The notes under the pieces were generated by a model. The model saw only the letters and a program-made list of their open reading frames with translations, did not search any database and was not told where the DNA came from. Both the position numbers and the translations under genes were made by a program. Shown in pieces: positions 1 to 7,529 of a DNA stretch of 64,000 nucleotides. The DNA is from Scandinavium sp002470465 (GTDB taxonomy: Bacteria > Pseudomonadota > Gammaproteobacteria > Enterobacterales > Enterobacteriaceae): assembly GCF_040750395.1 (NCBI RefSeq), contig NZ_JBFLVD010000015.1, forward strand, positions 248,001-312,000, in the 5' to 3' direction. Numbering within the stretch: position 1 is the first letter of the stretch; every line of letters starts with the position of its first letter.

Positions 1-658
1 TCATCCAGGGAAAACGCTCGCTGGACAGCCGCGCGTACACATCACGCTGCGGCGCCATATAGCGGCGCATGACGATCAGCTGTTTGCGAAGCAGTGCCAG
101 GAAACCGCGGGGTGGCACCTGCTGATCCAGCAGATTGTCTTCGAGATCGATAATCTTATCGTGCAGCTCCTCAATAAACTCACTGGCGTGATCGGTCAAC
201 GCATCACAAACGTCCACCAGCCACCCGCCGCAGTCCGTCGGGCCTGTACCCTCTTCCAGATCTTTTACCACATCATCGAGCGCCAGCACTTTGCGCTGTC
301 GGGTCGACACAATCAGGCGCTCGTCCATGTACAGCCGCATTGCGACCAACTGATCCGGACGTTCATCGGTGCTGCCGTTGATACAACGCAGGGTAATTAA
401 CGTTCCTTCCCCAACGCGTGTGACGCGTGGGCGCAAACTGTCGCCCGCCAGCGCATCGCGCACGCTGTTTGGCAGCAGCGGCGTGGTCTCCAGCCATTGT
501 GCGCTTTCAGGGTGGGTATAGTTGAGATGCAGCCAGCAGGGGTTGTCTTTATTGATAACCCGCTCATCCGTCATCGGGATGACGCCGCCCTTTCCGTCCA
601 GCATCCAGGCAAACACCGCGTCAGGTACGTTCACTTCAGCTCCCTTAATGGCTTCCAC
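1..658 (-). CDS. zntB: Zinc transport protein ZntB (3' part missing)
   Basis: Reads as the N-terminal 219 residues of ZntB, a CorA-family inner-membrane zinc transporter. The window edge removes the C-terminal part that holds the two membrane helices and the pore motif, so only the cytosolic funnel domain is visible. The translation follows E. coli ZntB closely (VPDAVFAWMLDGKGG, LITLRCINGSTDERPDQL, LLRKQLIVMRRYMAPQRD). The start is a GTG at 658 (VEAIKGAEVN), matching the N terminus of the E. coli protein. Identity is firm; the gene is partial only because the window ends. Confidence 0.95.
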   Translation of the reverse strand, partial: MEAIKGAEVNVPDAVFAWMLDGKGGVIPMTDERVINKDNPCWLHLNYTHPESAQWLETTPLLPNSVRDALAGDSLRPRVTRVGEGTLITLRCINGSTDERPDQLVAMRLYMDERLIVSTRQRKVLALDDVVKDLEEGTGPTDCGGWLVDVCDALTDHASEFIEELHDKIIDLEDNLLDQQVPPRGFLALLRKQLIVMRRYMAPQRDVYARLSSERFPWM

Positions 659-837
659 AGCGCCTCCACTTATCGGGTCTTATGCAATGAAGTCTAGCCC
701 GGCGAACGTAATTAACAATATGCACGCCCTCCATCGCACTGAATTTATTCATGAAAGCAGAATTATCTGGCAGGCACAAACCGTATGCAATCGTCAAATC
801 GTGAATAAGGATAATTTCGGCATCCGGATATAATAAA

Positions 838-867
838 ACGGGCCCGCAGAATGCAGGCCCGTTTTAT
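838..867. terminator. Rho-independent terminator 3' of the chemoreceptor gene
   Basis: Inverted repeat ACGGGCC/GGCCCGT with flanking A and T runs just after the chemoreceptor stop codon. T-runs on both strands allow it to act bidirectionally. Confidence 0.75.
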
Positions 868-882
868 CGCTCCAGGAGAGAA

Positions 883-2064
883 TTAAAAAGAGTGCCAGTA
901 ATTTTGCTCACCACCGGAAACCGCTACCGCTGCTGGCTTTGAAGGCGTGGGTACCACAGCCTGTGCGGGTGCCTCATTTCCCAGGCGGAAATTACGCGTT
1001 CTGGTTTGTAATTCCACCACCTGATGTTTAAGCACATCAGACGAACCGGCCAGCTCCTCCACCACGGCGACGTTACTTTGCGTGACTTTCTCAAGCTCTG
1101 AAAGCGCCAGGGTTATCTGTTCGATGCCTTTTTCCTGCTGCAGCGTGGAACAAGAGATCTGCTCCATCAGACTGCTCAGCAGGCCCGATCCTGAGACAAT
1201 CTCCTGCATATTTTTCTCCGCCTCGGCAACAATATTCGCCCCCTGAGTCACATTATCGCTGGTGACGCTAATCAGGGTTTTGATATTTTTCGCCGCTTCG
1301 GCGCTACGATGAGCAAGATTACGCACCTCGCCTGCCACCACCGAGAACCCTTTCCCATGATCGCCTGCCCTTGCCGCTTCAACCGCCGCGTTCAGCGCCA
1401 GGATATTGGTCTGGAAGGCAATGCCGTCGATCATAGTGATAATCTCGGTCATCTGGCGGGCGCAGTCGGTAATGGACTGCATGTTGGTTGCCACATCGCC
1501 CATCAGCTCGCCTCCTTTCCGGGCACAGAGCGTGGCTTCTCCCGCACGGCCGCTGGCAAGACGAGTATTCTCAGCATTATTTTTGGTGCTGGCAGCAATC
1601 TCTTCCATGCTGGAGGCCGTCTGCATTAGCGTGGCCGACTGCTGCTCCGTCTTCACCGACAGTTCCGCGCTGCGATTCGCCAGCTGTTCGGAAAGCGTCA
1701 TTGCCGTTTGCGACGATGAGCGAATTTCCGATACCAGCGTGGAAATATTGCTCGACAAACTATTAATACCGGGAATTAAACGTCCTGCACAGTTATTACC
1801 AAATTCAGGGATATGCACTGAAATATTTCCGGAGACCACTTCATCAATGCTGCGCTTAACCGCATTAATGGGCGTCACCAGATATTTTGTCATATATAAC
1901 CATAATAAGGAGAGCGCTAGCAGCCAGCTGATATTAAGCATAATCAGGACGGCAGTATTGGCGGAAAATATCACTGCTAAAATATCGACAATAAAGACAA
2001 CCACCAGTAAAAACATCAATATGAAAGTTCTGACACTCATATTTCTTAGCATAATCAGGCTCAC
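883..2064 (-). CDS. Methyl-accepting chemotaxis protein without periplasmic sensor domain
   Basis: Chemoreceptor of 393 residues that should signal to CheA/CheW. Two hydrophobic segments (about residues 12-34 and 38-60) follow each other with only a few residues between them, so there is no periplasmic ligand domain. A HAMP-like segment follows (about 60-115), then the MCP signalling domain with the conserved hairpin tip IDGIAFQTNILALNAAVEAA. The C terminus is YWHSF, which fits the xWxxF pattern of the CheR/CheB-binding pentapeptide (NWETF in Tar/Tsr). Start: GTG at 2064 with GAGGA about 6 bases upstream; inner ATGs exist. The stimulus is unknown; membrane state or an internal cue is possible. 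Confidence 0.85.
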   Translation of the reverse strand: MSLIMLRNMSVRTFILMFLLVVVFIVDILAVIFSANTAVLIMLNISWLLALSLLWLYMTKYLVTPINAVKRSIDEVVSGNISVHIPEFGNNCAGRLIPGINSLSSNISTLVSEIRSSSQTAMTLSEQLANRSAELSVKTEQQSATLMQTASSMEEIAASTKNNAENTRLASGRAGEATLCARKGGELMGDVATNMQSITDCARQMTEIITMIDGIAFQTNILALNAAVEAARAGDHGKGFSVVAGEVRNLAHRSAEAAKNIKTLISVTSDNVTQGANIVAEAEKNMQEIVSGSGLLSSLMEQISCSTLQQEKGIEQITLALSELEKVTQSNVAVVEELAGSSDVLKHQVVELQTRTRNFRLGNEAPAQAVVPTPSKPAAVAVSGGEQNYWHSF

Positions 2065-2329
2065 AGAGATCCTCGGAGGGGTGATCTGGTTATAGCAGCT
2101 GGCCTGGCTATTTCAATCCGATCACTATGAGAAATTGATATTCACGGTTAAACACGGTGAGTTTGAGTTTAGAACTTTATTTATCCGACAATTCGCCGAC
2201 CAGGCAGTTATTCACACCAAAAAACACCGTTTTATTGCCTAATAGCAACAGATTATCTCACAGCAAAGCAGTAATGACGGACTTCATTTTATTGGTGCTA
2301 TAAGATGCTTAAGCAATACTTAAGTCGAT

Positions 2330-2633
2330 GAGGGTGTTTTGTGCGACAGGTTTCAGCGTGTCGATAAAAATGTGATGCACAAGACCAATCAAAAGAAAAT
2401 TTGCAAGGGTTCCTCTTTGCCAGGGCGCTCCCCGCAAAGGAGATTCCGCAATTATTAGCCCAGATTGAAAGCGCAAAGCATACTCCGGCAACGGCGTTAC
2501 ACACGACCGTGCAAAAAAAGCAGGCGTGAACAGACACCAGTCAGGAGAAACCATTGATGAAATATTCAAACGCGTAGACAAGGCGCTGTATCAGGCCAAA
2601 AATGACGGACGAAACCGGGTGCTTGCCGCATAA
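2330..2633 (+). pseudogene. Remnant of a GGDEF-domain diguanylate cyclase
   Basis: From 2520 to the stop at 2631-2633 an open frame encodes AGVNRHQSGETIDEIFKRVD followed by KALYQAKNDGRNRVLAA, the typical C-terminal end of a GGDEF domain (SxGVA ... ADxALYxAKxxGRNRV). Upstream, similarity-like pieces lie in other frames (ALPAKEIPQLLAQIESA near 2427-2478), so the gene has lost its start, its GGDEF motif and its frame. The 5' boundary given is approximate. It is probably inactive. A neighbouring chemoreceptor suggests a former signalling locus. Confidence 0.7.
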
Positions 2634-2635
2634 AA

Positions 2636-2663
2636 CACAAAAACCGCCCGCAGGCGGTTTTAT
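2636..2663. terminator. Terminator between the GGDEF remnant and the 70-residue gene
   Basis: AAACCGCC-CGCA-GGCGGTTT stem with A/T tails on both sides, lying between convergent reading frames. Confidence 0.75.
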
Positions 2664-2675
2664 GCTCAGAGGACG

Positions 2676-2888
2676 TTAGTGGTGCTTATACTCCCCGGCG
2701 CTGTGCTGAGGACCAATACGCCCGGCCTCCACCAGAATTTCCTCTATTAACTCTTCAAGGCACTCTTTGCCGTGCTTGTCGCAAACCAGATGCACCTGCC
2801 GGAAAATTTCCTCGGCCTGCATCCCGTCACAGAGCGCGGATTTCAACATCAGAGTAGCCCATCGTTTAGCTTCTGAATGCGTCAACAT
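2676..2888 (-). CDS. Small conserved-looking protein of unknown function (70 aa)
   Basis: The product is soluble-looking and mixed-charge, predicted largely helical, with two cysteines in the middle (SALCDGM, HLVCDKHGKECLEEL) and a histidine-rich tail ending in HH. I do not recognise the family. A strong ribosome binding site (CAGGAGGGGAT before ATG) and flanking terminators on both sides argue for a real, independently transcribed gene. No membrane segment or signal peptide is visible. A metal- or redox-sensitive role could be imagined from the Cys/His content, but nothing shows it. Confidence 0.65.
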   Translation of the reverse strand: MLTHSEAKRWATLMLKSALCDGMQAEEIFRQVHLVCDKHGKECLEELIEEILVEAGRIGPQHSAGEYKHH

Positions 2889-2969
2889 ATCCCCTCCTGA
2901 TAAAGGATATCAACTAAGCTTAGCCCGCAAATACGACCTTATCCACATTTATGGCGTGGTCTTAGCCAT

Positions 2970-3000
2970 AAAAAAACCCGGCATGCGAGGCCAGGTTTTT
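2970..3000 (-). terminator. Terminator of mppA
   Basis: Imperfect stem (AAAAACC-C-GGC / GCC-A-GGTTTTT) directly after the mppA stop; read on the minus strand it ends in a run of seven T. Confidence 0.7.
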
Positions 3001-3013
3001 ACTGCGGGAACGA

Positions 3014-4630
3014 TCAGTGCTTAATGATGTACATCGTACGGCTGTAGGCCACGTCTTCCGGGTTATCGATCGGATAACCTTTCAGCCACGGCTTGATTAA
3101 TCGACCGTTGGTGTACTGATAAATCGGCGCAATCGGTGCCTGTGCGGCAATGATTTTTTCGGCTTCGTTATAGTCAACATTACGCGCTTTCTCGGTGGTT
3201 TCCAGCGTTGCCTGGTTAATCACTTTGTCATAGGCCGGATCGTTGAAGCGCGAAATATTGCCACTGTGCGTGGAGGTCAGCAGCGACAGGAAGGTTGATG
3301 GCTCGTTGTAGTCGCCAACCCAGGAAGCGCGGATCACATCGAAATTGCCGGTATTACGGCTGTCGATGTACGTTTTCCACTCCTGATTTTGCAGCTTCAC
3401 GTCCACACCCAGGTTTTTCTTCCACATTGATGCCACCGCAATGGCAATTTTCTGGTGGTTTTCAGAGGTGTTATAGAGCAGCGTCAGCTTGAGCGGTCGG
3501 TTCGGACCGTAGCCCGCTGCGGATAACAGCATCTTCGCCTGAGCATTAAGTTCCGCCTGGCTCATTTTCTCTTCCGCAGAAGGCTGCGGCGTAAAGCCTG
3601 CCGTCACGTCCGGCGTAAAACGCCAGGCCGGTTTCTCGCCGGTGCCCAGTACCTTTTCCGCCATGATGCGACGGTCGATGGTCATGCTCAGCGCCAGACG
3701 CACGCGGGCATCGGCGGTTGGGCCTTTCTGAGTGTTAAACGCATAGTAATAGGTGCCGAGCTGCGGCGGCGTATAGACCTGGCCAGGAATGTTTTTCAGC
3801 AGCTGCTGATACTGATTTTTTGGGAAAGATTCAGTGATATCAATATCGCCCGCCAGGTAGCGTTTGGTGGCATTTGACTCCTGGTTGATCGGCACAAAGG
3901 TGACCTGCTTGATCACGGTTTTGGCGTTATCCCAGTAGTTTGTATTCGGGACGACCACCAGCTTTTCATTCACCACGCGGTCTTTCAGCACGTACGCGCC
4001 GTTGCCAATCAGCTTGCCAGGACGCGTCCAGTTAGGATCGCTTTCAACGTTGGCTTTTTGCACCGGATAGAGAGAGAAGTTGGCCGTCAGGTTTACGAAC
4101 CAAGGCAGTGGTTTATCAAGCTGCACGCGCAGCGTTTTCGCATCCACTGCCGTCACGCCGAGCTTATCCGGCGTTGCTTTGCCATCGATAATATTCTGGG
4201 CGTTTGTAATCCCCGCCAGTGCCGCAAACCAGGCAAATGGCGAAGTTGTCTTCGGATTGACCAGACGCTGCCAGCTGTAGACAAAGTCCTGAGCCGTCAC
4301 GGGTGTACCATCGGACCATTTTGCGTTGTCGCGCAGCGTAAACGTCCAGATGCGGTTATCGTTGGACTGCCATTTGGTCGCCACGCCTGGCACAATGTTG
4401 CCCTTGCTGTCCTGATTCACCAGGCCCTCAAACAGGTCGCGGATCACCTGGATTTCAGGTAGCCCCACCGCTTTCGCCGGATCCAGAGAAGCCGGTTCAT
4501 CTTTAATGTGGCGAACCAGCGTCTGCTGCTGCGCCAGGACGGTTCCCTGCGGCACATCCGCCGCGAATGAGTAAGACGCGGTACCACCGAGCGCCAGCGC
4601 AAAACAGAGAGACGAAACAGGAAACTTCAT
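3014..4630 (-). CDS. mppA: Murein tripeptide-binding protein MppA
   Basis: Periplasmic solute-binding protein that captures L-Ala-gamma-D-Glu-meso-DAP and hands it to the Opp permease. Sequence follows E. coli MppA/OppA closely (HIKDEPASLDPAKAVGLPEI, GTYYYAFNTQKGPTADARVR, SRTMYIIKH at the C terminus). A signal peptide with a hydrophobic core and AFA-like end (SYSFAAD) occupies about residues 1-24. The start was set to the ATG at 4630 (MKFPVSSLC) because AAAGGGG lies just before it; an upstream in-frame start would add 11 unlikely residues. 538 residues, normal for the family. It stands next to mpaA and ycjG, which process the same peptide. Confidence 0.97.
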   Translation of the reverse strand: MKFPVSSLCFALALGGTASYSFAADVPQGTVLAQQQTLVRHIKDEPASLDPAKAVGLPEIQVIRDLFEGLVNQDSKGNIVPGVATKWQSNDNRIWTFTLRDNAKWSDGTPVTAQDFVYSWQRLVNPKTTSPFAWFAALAGITNAQNIIDGKATPDKLGVTAVDAKTLRVQLDKPLPWFVNLTANFSLYPVQKANVESDPNWTRPGKLIGNGAYVLKDRVVNEKLVVVPNTNYWDNAKTVIKQVTFVPINQESNATKRYLAGDIDITESFPKNQYQQLLKNIPGQVYTPPQLGTYYYAFNTQKGPTADARVRLALSMTIDRRIMAEKVLGTGEKPAWRFTPDVTAGFTPQPSAEEKMSQAELNAQAKMLLSAAGYGPNRPLKLTLLYNTSENHQKIAIAVASMWKKNLGVDVKLQNQEWKTYIDSRNTGNFDVIRASWVGDYNEPSTFLSLLTSTHSGNISRFNDPAYDKVINQATLETTEKARNVDYNEAEKIIAAQAPIAPIYQYTNGRLIKPWLKGYPIDNPEDVAYSRTMYIIKH

Positions 4631-4844
4631 GGGATCCCCTTTATTGAAATGAACCCAGTTCAAATAAACCCAGCCAACTTAGACGGGTAATTATTTGTTT
4701 CAGCAGGAAGAATTGCAAACGACTTATGGCAAAAAATTGAAGGAAGCAGCGAAATGATTTCAGAAACAGTCTGTATGAAACTATTTGATTCCCGGTGAGT
4801 TTTGCACAACACTGCCAGAAACAACACAATTATGCAGGATACGT

Positions 4845-5570
4845 ATGTCTTCCACCCGTCCTCGCCAACAGCGCGGCGCATTTCCACCCGGTACGCAGCA
4901 CTATGGTCGTTCGATATTAGGCGCGCCGCTGATCTGGTTCCCCGCGCCGCTCGCCGATCATAACAGCGGACTGATTATTGCCGGCACCCACGGCGACGAA
5001 AACTCTTCCATCGTCACGCTTTCCTGCGCCCTGCGCACGCTCGCACCGGATCTGCGCCGTCATCACGTGGTGCTGACCGTCAACCCTGACGGCTGTCAGT
5101 TGGGGCTGCGCGCCAACGCCAACGGCGTCGATCTCAATCGCAATTTTCCGGCAGCGAACTGGAAGGCAGGCGAAACCGTTTACCGCTGGAACAGTTCGGC
5201 AGAAAGCCGTGATGTGGTATTGCTTACGGGCGATAACCCCGGCTCAGAACCCGAAACGGAAGCGTTATGTCAGCTGATTCACAAGATTCACCCGGCGTGG
5301 GTCGTATCTTTCCACGATCCGCTGGCCTGTATTGAAGATCCGCAGCAGACGCCGCTTGGCAAATGGCTGGCAGAGTCGTTTGAGCTGCCATTGGTGACCA
5401 GCGTAGGCTATGCGACACCGGGTTCGTTCGGCAGCTGGTGTGCCGATATCGGGATGCACTGCATCACCGCTGAATTCCCGCCCATCTCCTCGGACGAAGC
5501 CAGCGAGAAATACCTCGCCGCGATGACGGCGCTGCTGCACTGGCATCCGGAATTAAAGGTCAAACGATAA
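4845..5570 (+). CDS. mpaA: Murein peptide amidase A (gamma-D-Glu-mDAP amidase)
   Basis: Cytoplasmic zinc carboxypeptidase of the M14 family that cuts the gamma-D-glutamyl-diaminopimelate bond of imported murein tripeptide. Metal ligands are visible in GTHGDENSS (about His49 and Glu52) and in VSFHDPLA (third ligand His), with the substrate-binding DLNRNFP segment and a late catalytic Glu in AEFPPISSDEA. The start was placed at ATG 4845 (MSSTRPRQQRGAFPPGT), which aligns with E. coli MpaA; 241 residues match the family length. It is divergent from mppA and upstream of ycjG, giving a murein recycling cluster. Confidence 0.95.
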   Translation: MSSTRPRQQRGAFPPGTQHYGRSILGAPLIWFPAPLADHNSGLIIAGTHGDENSSIVTLSCALRTLAPDLRRHHVVLTVNPDGCQLGLRANANGVDLNRNFPAANWKAGETVYRWNSSAESRDVVLLTGDNPGSEPETEALCQLIHKIHPAWVVSFHDPLACIEDPQQTPLGKWLAESFELPLVTSVGYATPGSFGSWCADIGMHCITAEFPPISSDEASEKYLAAMTALLHWHPELKVKR

Positions 5571-5580
5571 CCATGAGAAT

Positions 5581-5660
5581 TGCCCGGCAACACGCCGTTG
5601 CCGGGCCTACAAAATCAATCTTTTGCCGTAGGCCGGGTAAGCATCAGCGCCATCCGGCAT
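5581..5660. repeat. REP/BIME-type palindromic repeat
   Basis: Two REP-like units: a stem-loop TGCCCGGCAACAC...GTTGCCGGGCCTAC and a second GTAGGCCGGGTAAGC...GCCATCCGGC. Typical extragenic position just after mpaA. Confidence 0.8.
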
Positions 5661-5682
5661 TCAGTCAGCCGACAATCCCCAT

Positions 5683-5802
5683 TCAGATAAAGCACAGGGC
5701 GGCAATCACAACAACCAGAAGAACAACCAGACCCACGGTATCAATCATCCGCTTCGTTAAAACATCCTGCGTAGAGACGCTATCTTCTTCCCAATCAACC
5801 AT
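5683..5802 (-). CDS. Predicted 39-residue single-span membrane protein
   Basis: Short frame MVDWEEDSVSTQDVLTKRMI followed by DTVGLVVLLVVVIAALCFI. The N-terminal half is acidic and hydrophilic; residues about 22-39 form one strongly hydrophobic segment that reaches the last residue, so the protein resembles a C-tail-anchored small membrane protein. GAGGG lies 9 bases before the ATG. It sits between a REP element and ycjG on the same strand as ycjG. Not a gene I recognise by name. Size, composition and Shine-Dalgarno support a real gene, but no homology evidence is at hand. Confidence 0.6.
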   Translation of the reverse strand: MVDWEEDSVSTQDVLTKRMIDTVGLVVLLVVVIAALCFI

Positions 5803-5901
5803 CTCAAATACCCTCAAATCCGATGCGGCTATCCTAAGTGCGCCGCGTGAAGGAGCTATGATCGTTTTGTGCCTGATTTTATTTAAAAATAAACTTGAGC
5901 C

Positions 5902-6867
5902 TTACAGGTATAGCGTACCGGTGCCGAAACGCAACGCGGGTTCTGCATCTACTGCAAGCCAGGTTGGGCCGTCGAGATCGGCAAAGCGAACCTTTGGCGT
6001 CAGCGGCAATGCTGCATTGATTGCGCGAGAGGTACACAGCATACAGCCCAGCATCAGCCCAAAGCCCTGGGCATCAGCCTCGGCGGCCAGCGCCAGCGCC
6101 TCCGTCAGACCACCTGTTTTGTCGAGTTTGATATTGACCATCTCATAGCGACCGGCAAGCGTCGTCAGGCTTTCACGGGTATGACAGCTTTCATCGGCGC
6201 AGATCGGCAACGGGTGAATGAAATTCGCCAGCGCCGCATCCTCAGTCGCCGGAAGCGGCTGCTCCAGCATAGCCACATCAAGATCGGCCAACAGCTGGCA
6301 GCGCGCGGCGAGGCCATCGCTGTGCCAGGCTTCGTTGGCATCAACAATCAGCGTCGCCTCCGGCACGGCGGCGCGAATGGCGACCATTCGCTCACTGATC
6401 AGGTGATCGTCCAGCTTCACCTTCAGCAAACGCGCGCCGTTATCCCACAGCGCTTTGGCGCTGTTTGCCATCTGATCCGGCGTGCCAATCACCACGGTCT
6501 GCGCCGTTATCACGCTGGAGGCCAGCTCCGCCCCGGCCATTTGCGCCAGCGTTTTACCCGCCTTAAGCGCTTCCAGATTCCAGAGCGCGCAGTCCACGGC
6601 ATTACGCGCCGCGCCTGCGGGCAGTAATTGCTGTAACGCTTCGCGGCTGATGCCTAATTCCAGCTCCTCTCCAATGCTGACGATCTGCGCCATTACAGAG
6701 TCAATGCTCTCCCCGTAACGCGGATATGGCGTGCATTCCCCGACGCCTTTCACGCCGTTTTCTTCGATCTCAACCACCACAACTTTCGCTTCGCTACGGC
6801 TTCCGCGCGAGATGACGAACGGCGTATGCAGCGGCCAGGCTTCCTCGTACACTCTCAGACTTCTCAT
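5902..6867 (-). CDS. ycjG: L-Ala-D/L-Glu epimerase
   Basis: Enolase-superfamily enzyme that converts L-Ala-D-Glu, released from murein peptide after amidase cleavage, into L-Ala-L-Glu. The muconate-lactonizing subgroup pattern is visible: LLKVKLD carries the KxK catalytic lysine, metal ligands lie in LIVDANEAW, MLEQPLP and ICADESCH, and VNIKLDKTGG holds the second catalytic Lys. The start at ATG 6867 (MRSLRVYEEAWPLHTPF) has GAGGGGCAGGGA before it and gives 321 residues, the E. coli length. Functional partner of mpaA and mppA; divergent from tpx with about 100 bases of shared promoter space. Confidence 0.96.
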   Translation of the reverse strand: MRSLRVYEEAWPLHTPFVISRGSRSEAKVVVVEIEENGVKGVGECTPYPRYGESIDSVMAQIVSIGEELELGISREALQQLLPAGAARNAVDCALWNLEALKAGKTLAQMAGAELASSVITAQTVVIGTPDQMANSAKALWDNGARLLKVKLDDHLISERMVAIRAAVPEATLIVDANEAWHSDGLAARCQLLADLDVAMLEQPLPATEDAALANFIHPLPICADESCHTRESLTTLAGRYEMVNIKLDKTGGLTEALALAAEADAQGFGLMLGCMLCTSRAINAALPLTPKVRFADLDGPTWLAVDAEPALRFGTGTLYL

Positions 6868-6970
6868 TCCCTGCCCCTCGTTATAGATGGCACCAAAAGC
6901 ATTTGCTGTCGTTATGATTGTTGGCATACACTAGCCGCGACGTTAACTATATGTAAACAGGAAGATAATC

Positions 6971-7477
6971 ATGTCACAAACTGTGCATTTCCAGGGCAAC
7001 CCCGTCTCCGTTCAGGGCACCATTCCTCAGGCGGGCGCCAAAGCACCAGCATTCACACTGGTTGCCAAGGATCTCTCCGACGTCGCACTGAGCCAGTTCG
7101 CCGGCAAACGTAAGGTGCTTAACATTTTCCCGAGCATTGATACCGGCGTATGTGCGGCATCCGTGCGTAAATTCAACCAGCTGGCGACCGAACTGGACAA
7201 CACTGTGGTGCTGTGCATTTCTGCCGACCTGCCGTTCGCGCAGTCCCGCTTCTGCGGCGCAGAAGGTCTGAGCAACGTGATTACCCTCTCCACCCTGCGT
7301 GCGCCAGACTTCCTGCAGCAGTATGGTGTTGGCATTGCTGAAGGCGCGCTGAAAGGCCTGTCCGCTCGTGCCGTCATCGTTCTTGATGCAAACGACAACG
7401 TCGTACTGAGCGAGCTGGTGAACGAAATCACCAACGAGCCGGACTACGCTGCCGCGCTGGAAGCTCTGAAAGCCTGA
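6971..7477 (+). CDS. tpx: Thiol peroxidase Tpx
   Basis: Atypical 2-Cys peroxiredoxin that reduces lipid and alkyl hydroperoxides with thioredoxin. The peroxidatic Cys is in PSIDTGVCAASVRKF and the resolving Cys in QSRFCGAEG, about 34 residues apart as the family requires. 168 residues, full length. AGGAAG precedes the ATG. Followed by a strong bidirectional terminator shared with tyrR. Confidence 0.98.
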   Translation: MSQTVHFQGNPVSVQGTIPQAGAKAPAFTLVAKDLSDVALSQFAGKRKVLNIFPSIDTGVCAASVRKFNQLATELDNTVVLCISADLPFAQSRFCGAEGLSNVITLSTLRAPDFLQQYGVGIAEGALKGLSARAVIVLDANDNVVLSELVNEITNEPDYAAALEALKA

Positions 7478-7490
7478 TCTTTTCACGGAT

Positions 7491-7528
7491 AAAAAAGGCC
7501 GCCTTCATTTTTTGCAGGCGGCCTTTTT
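7491..7528. terminator. Bidirectional terminator between tpx and tyrR
   Basis: AAAAAGGCCGCC and GGCGGCCTTTTT form a GC-rich stem flanked by A and T runs, between convergent genes. Confidence 0.9.
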
Positions 7529-7529
7529 A

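Noticed and set aside
1406..2095. 229-residue plus-strand frame
   Set aside because: Antisense to the chemoreceptor coding region; frames mirror its codon structure.
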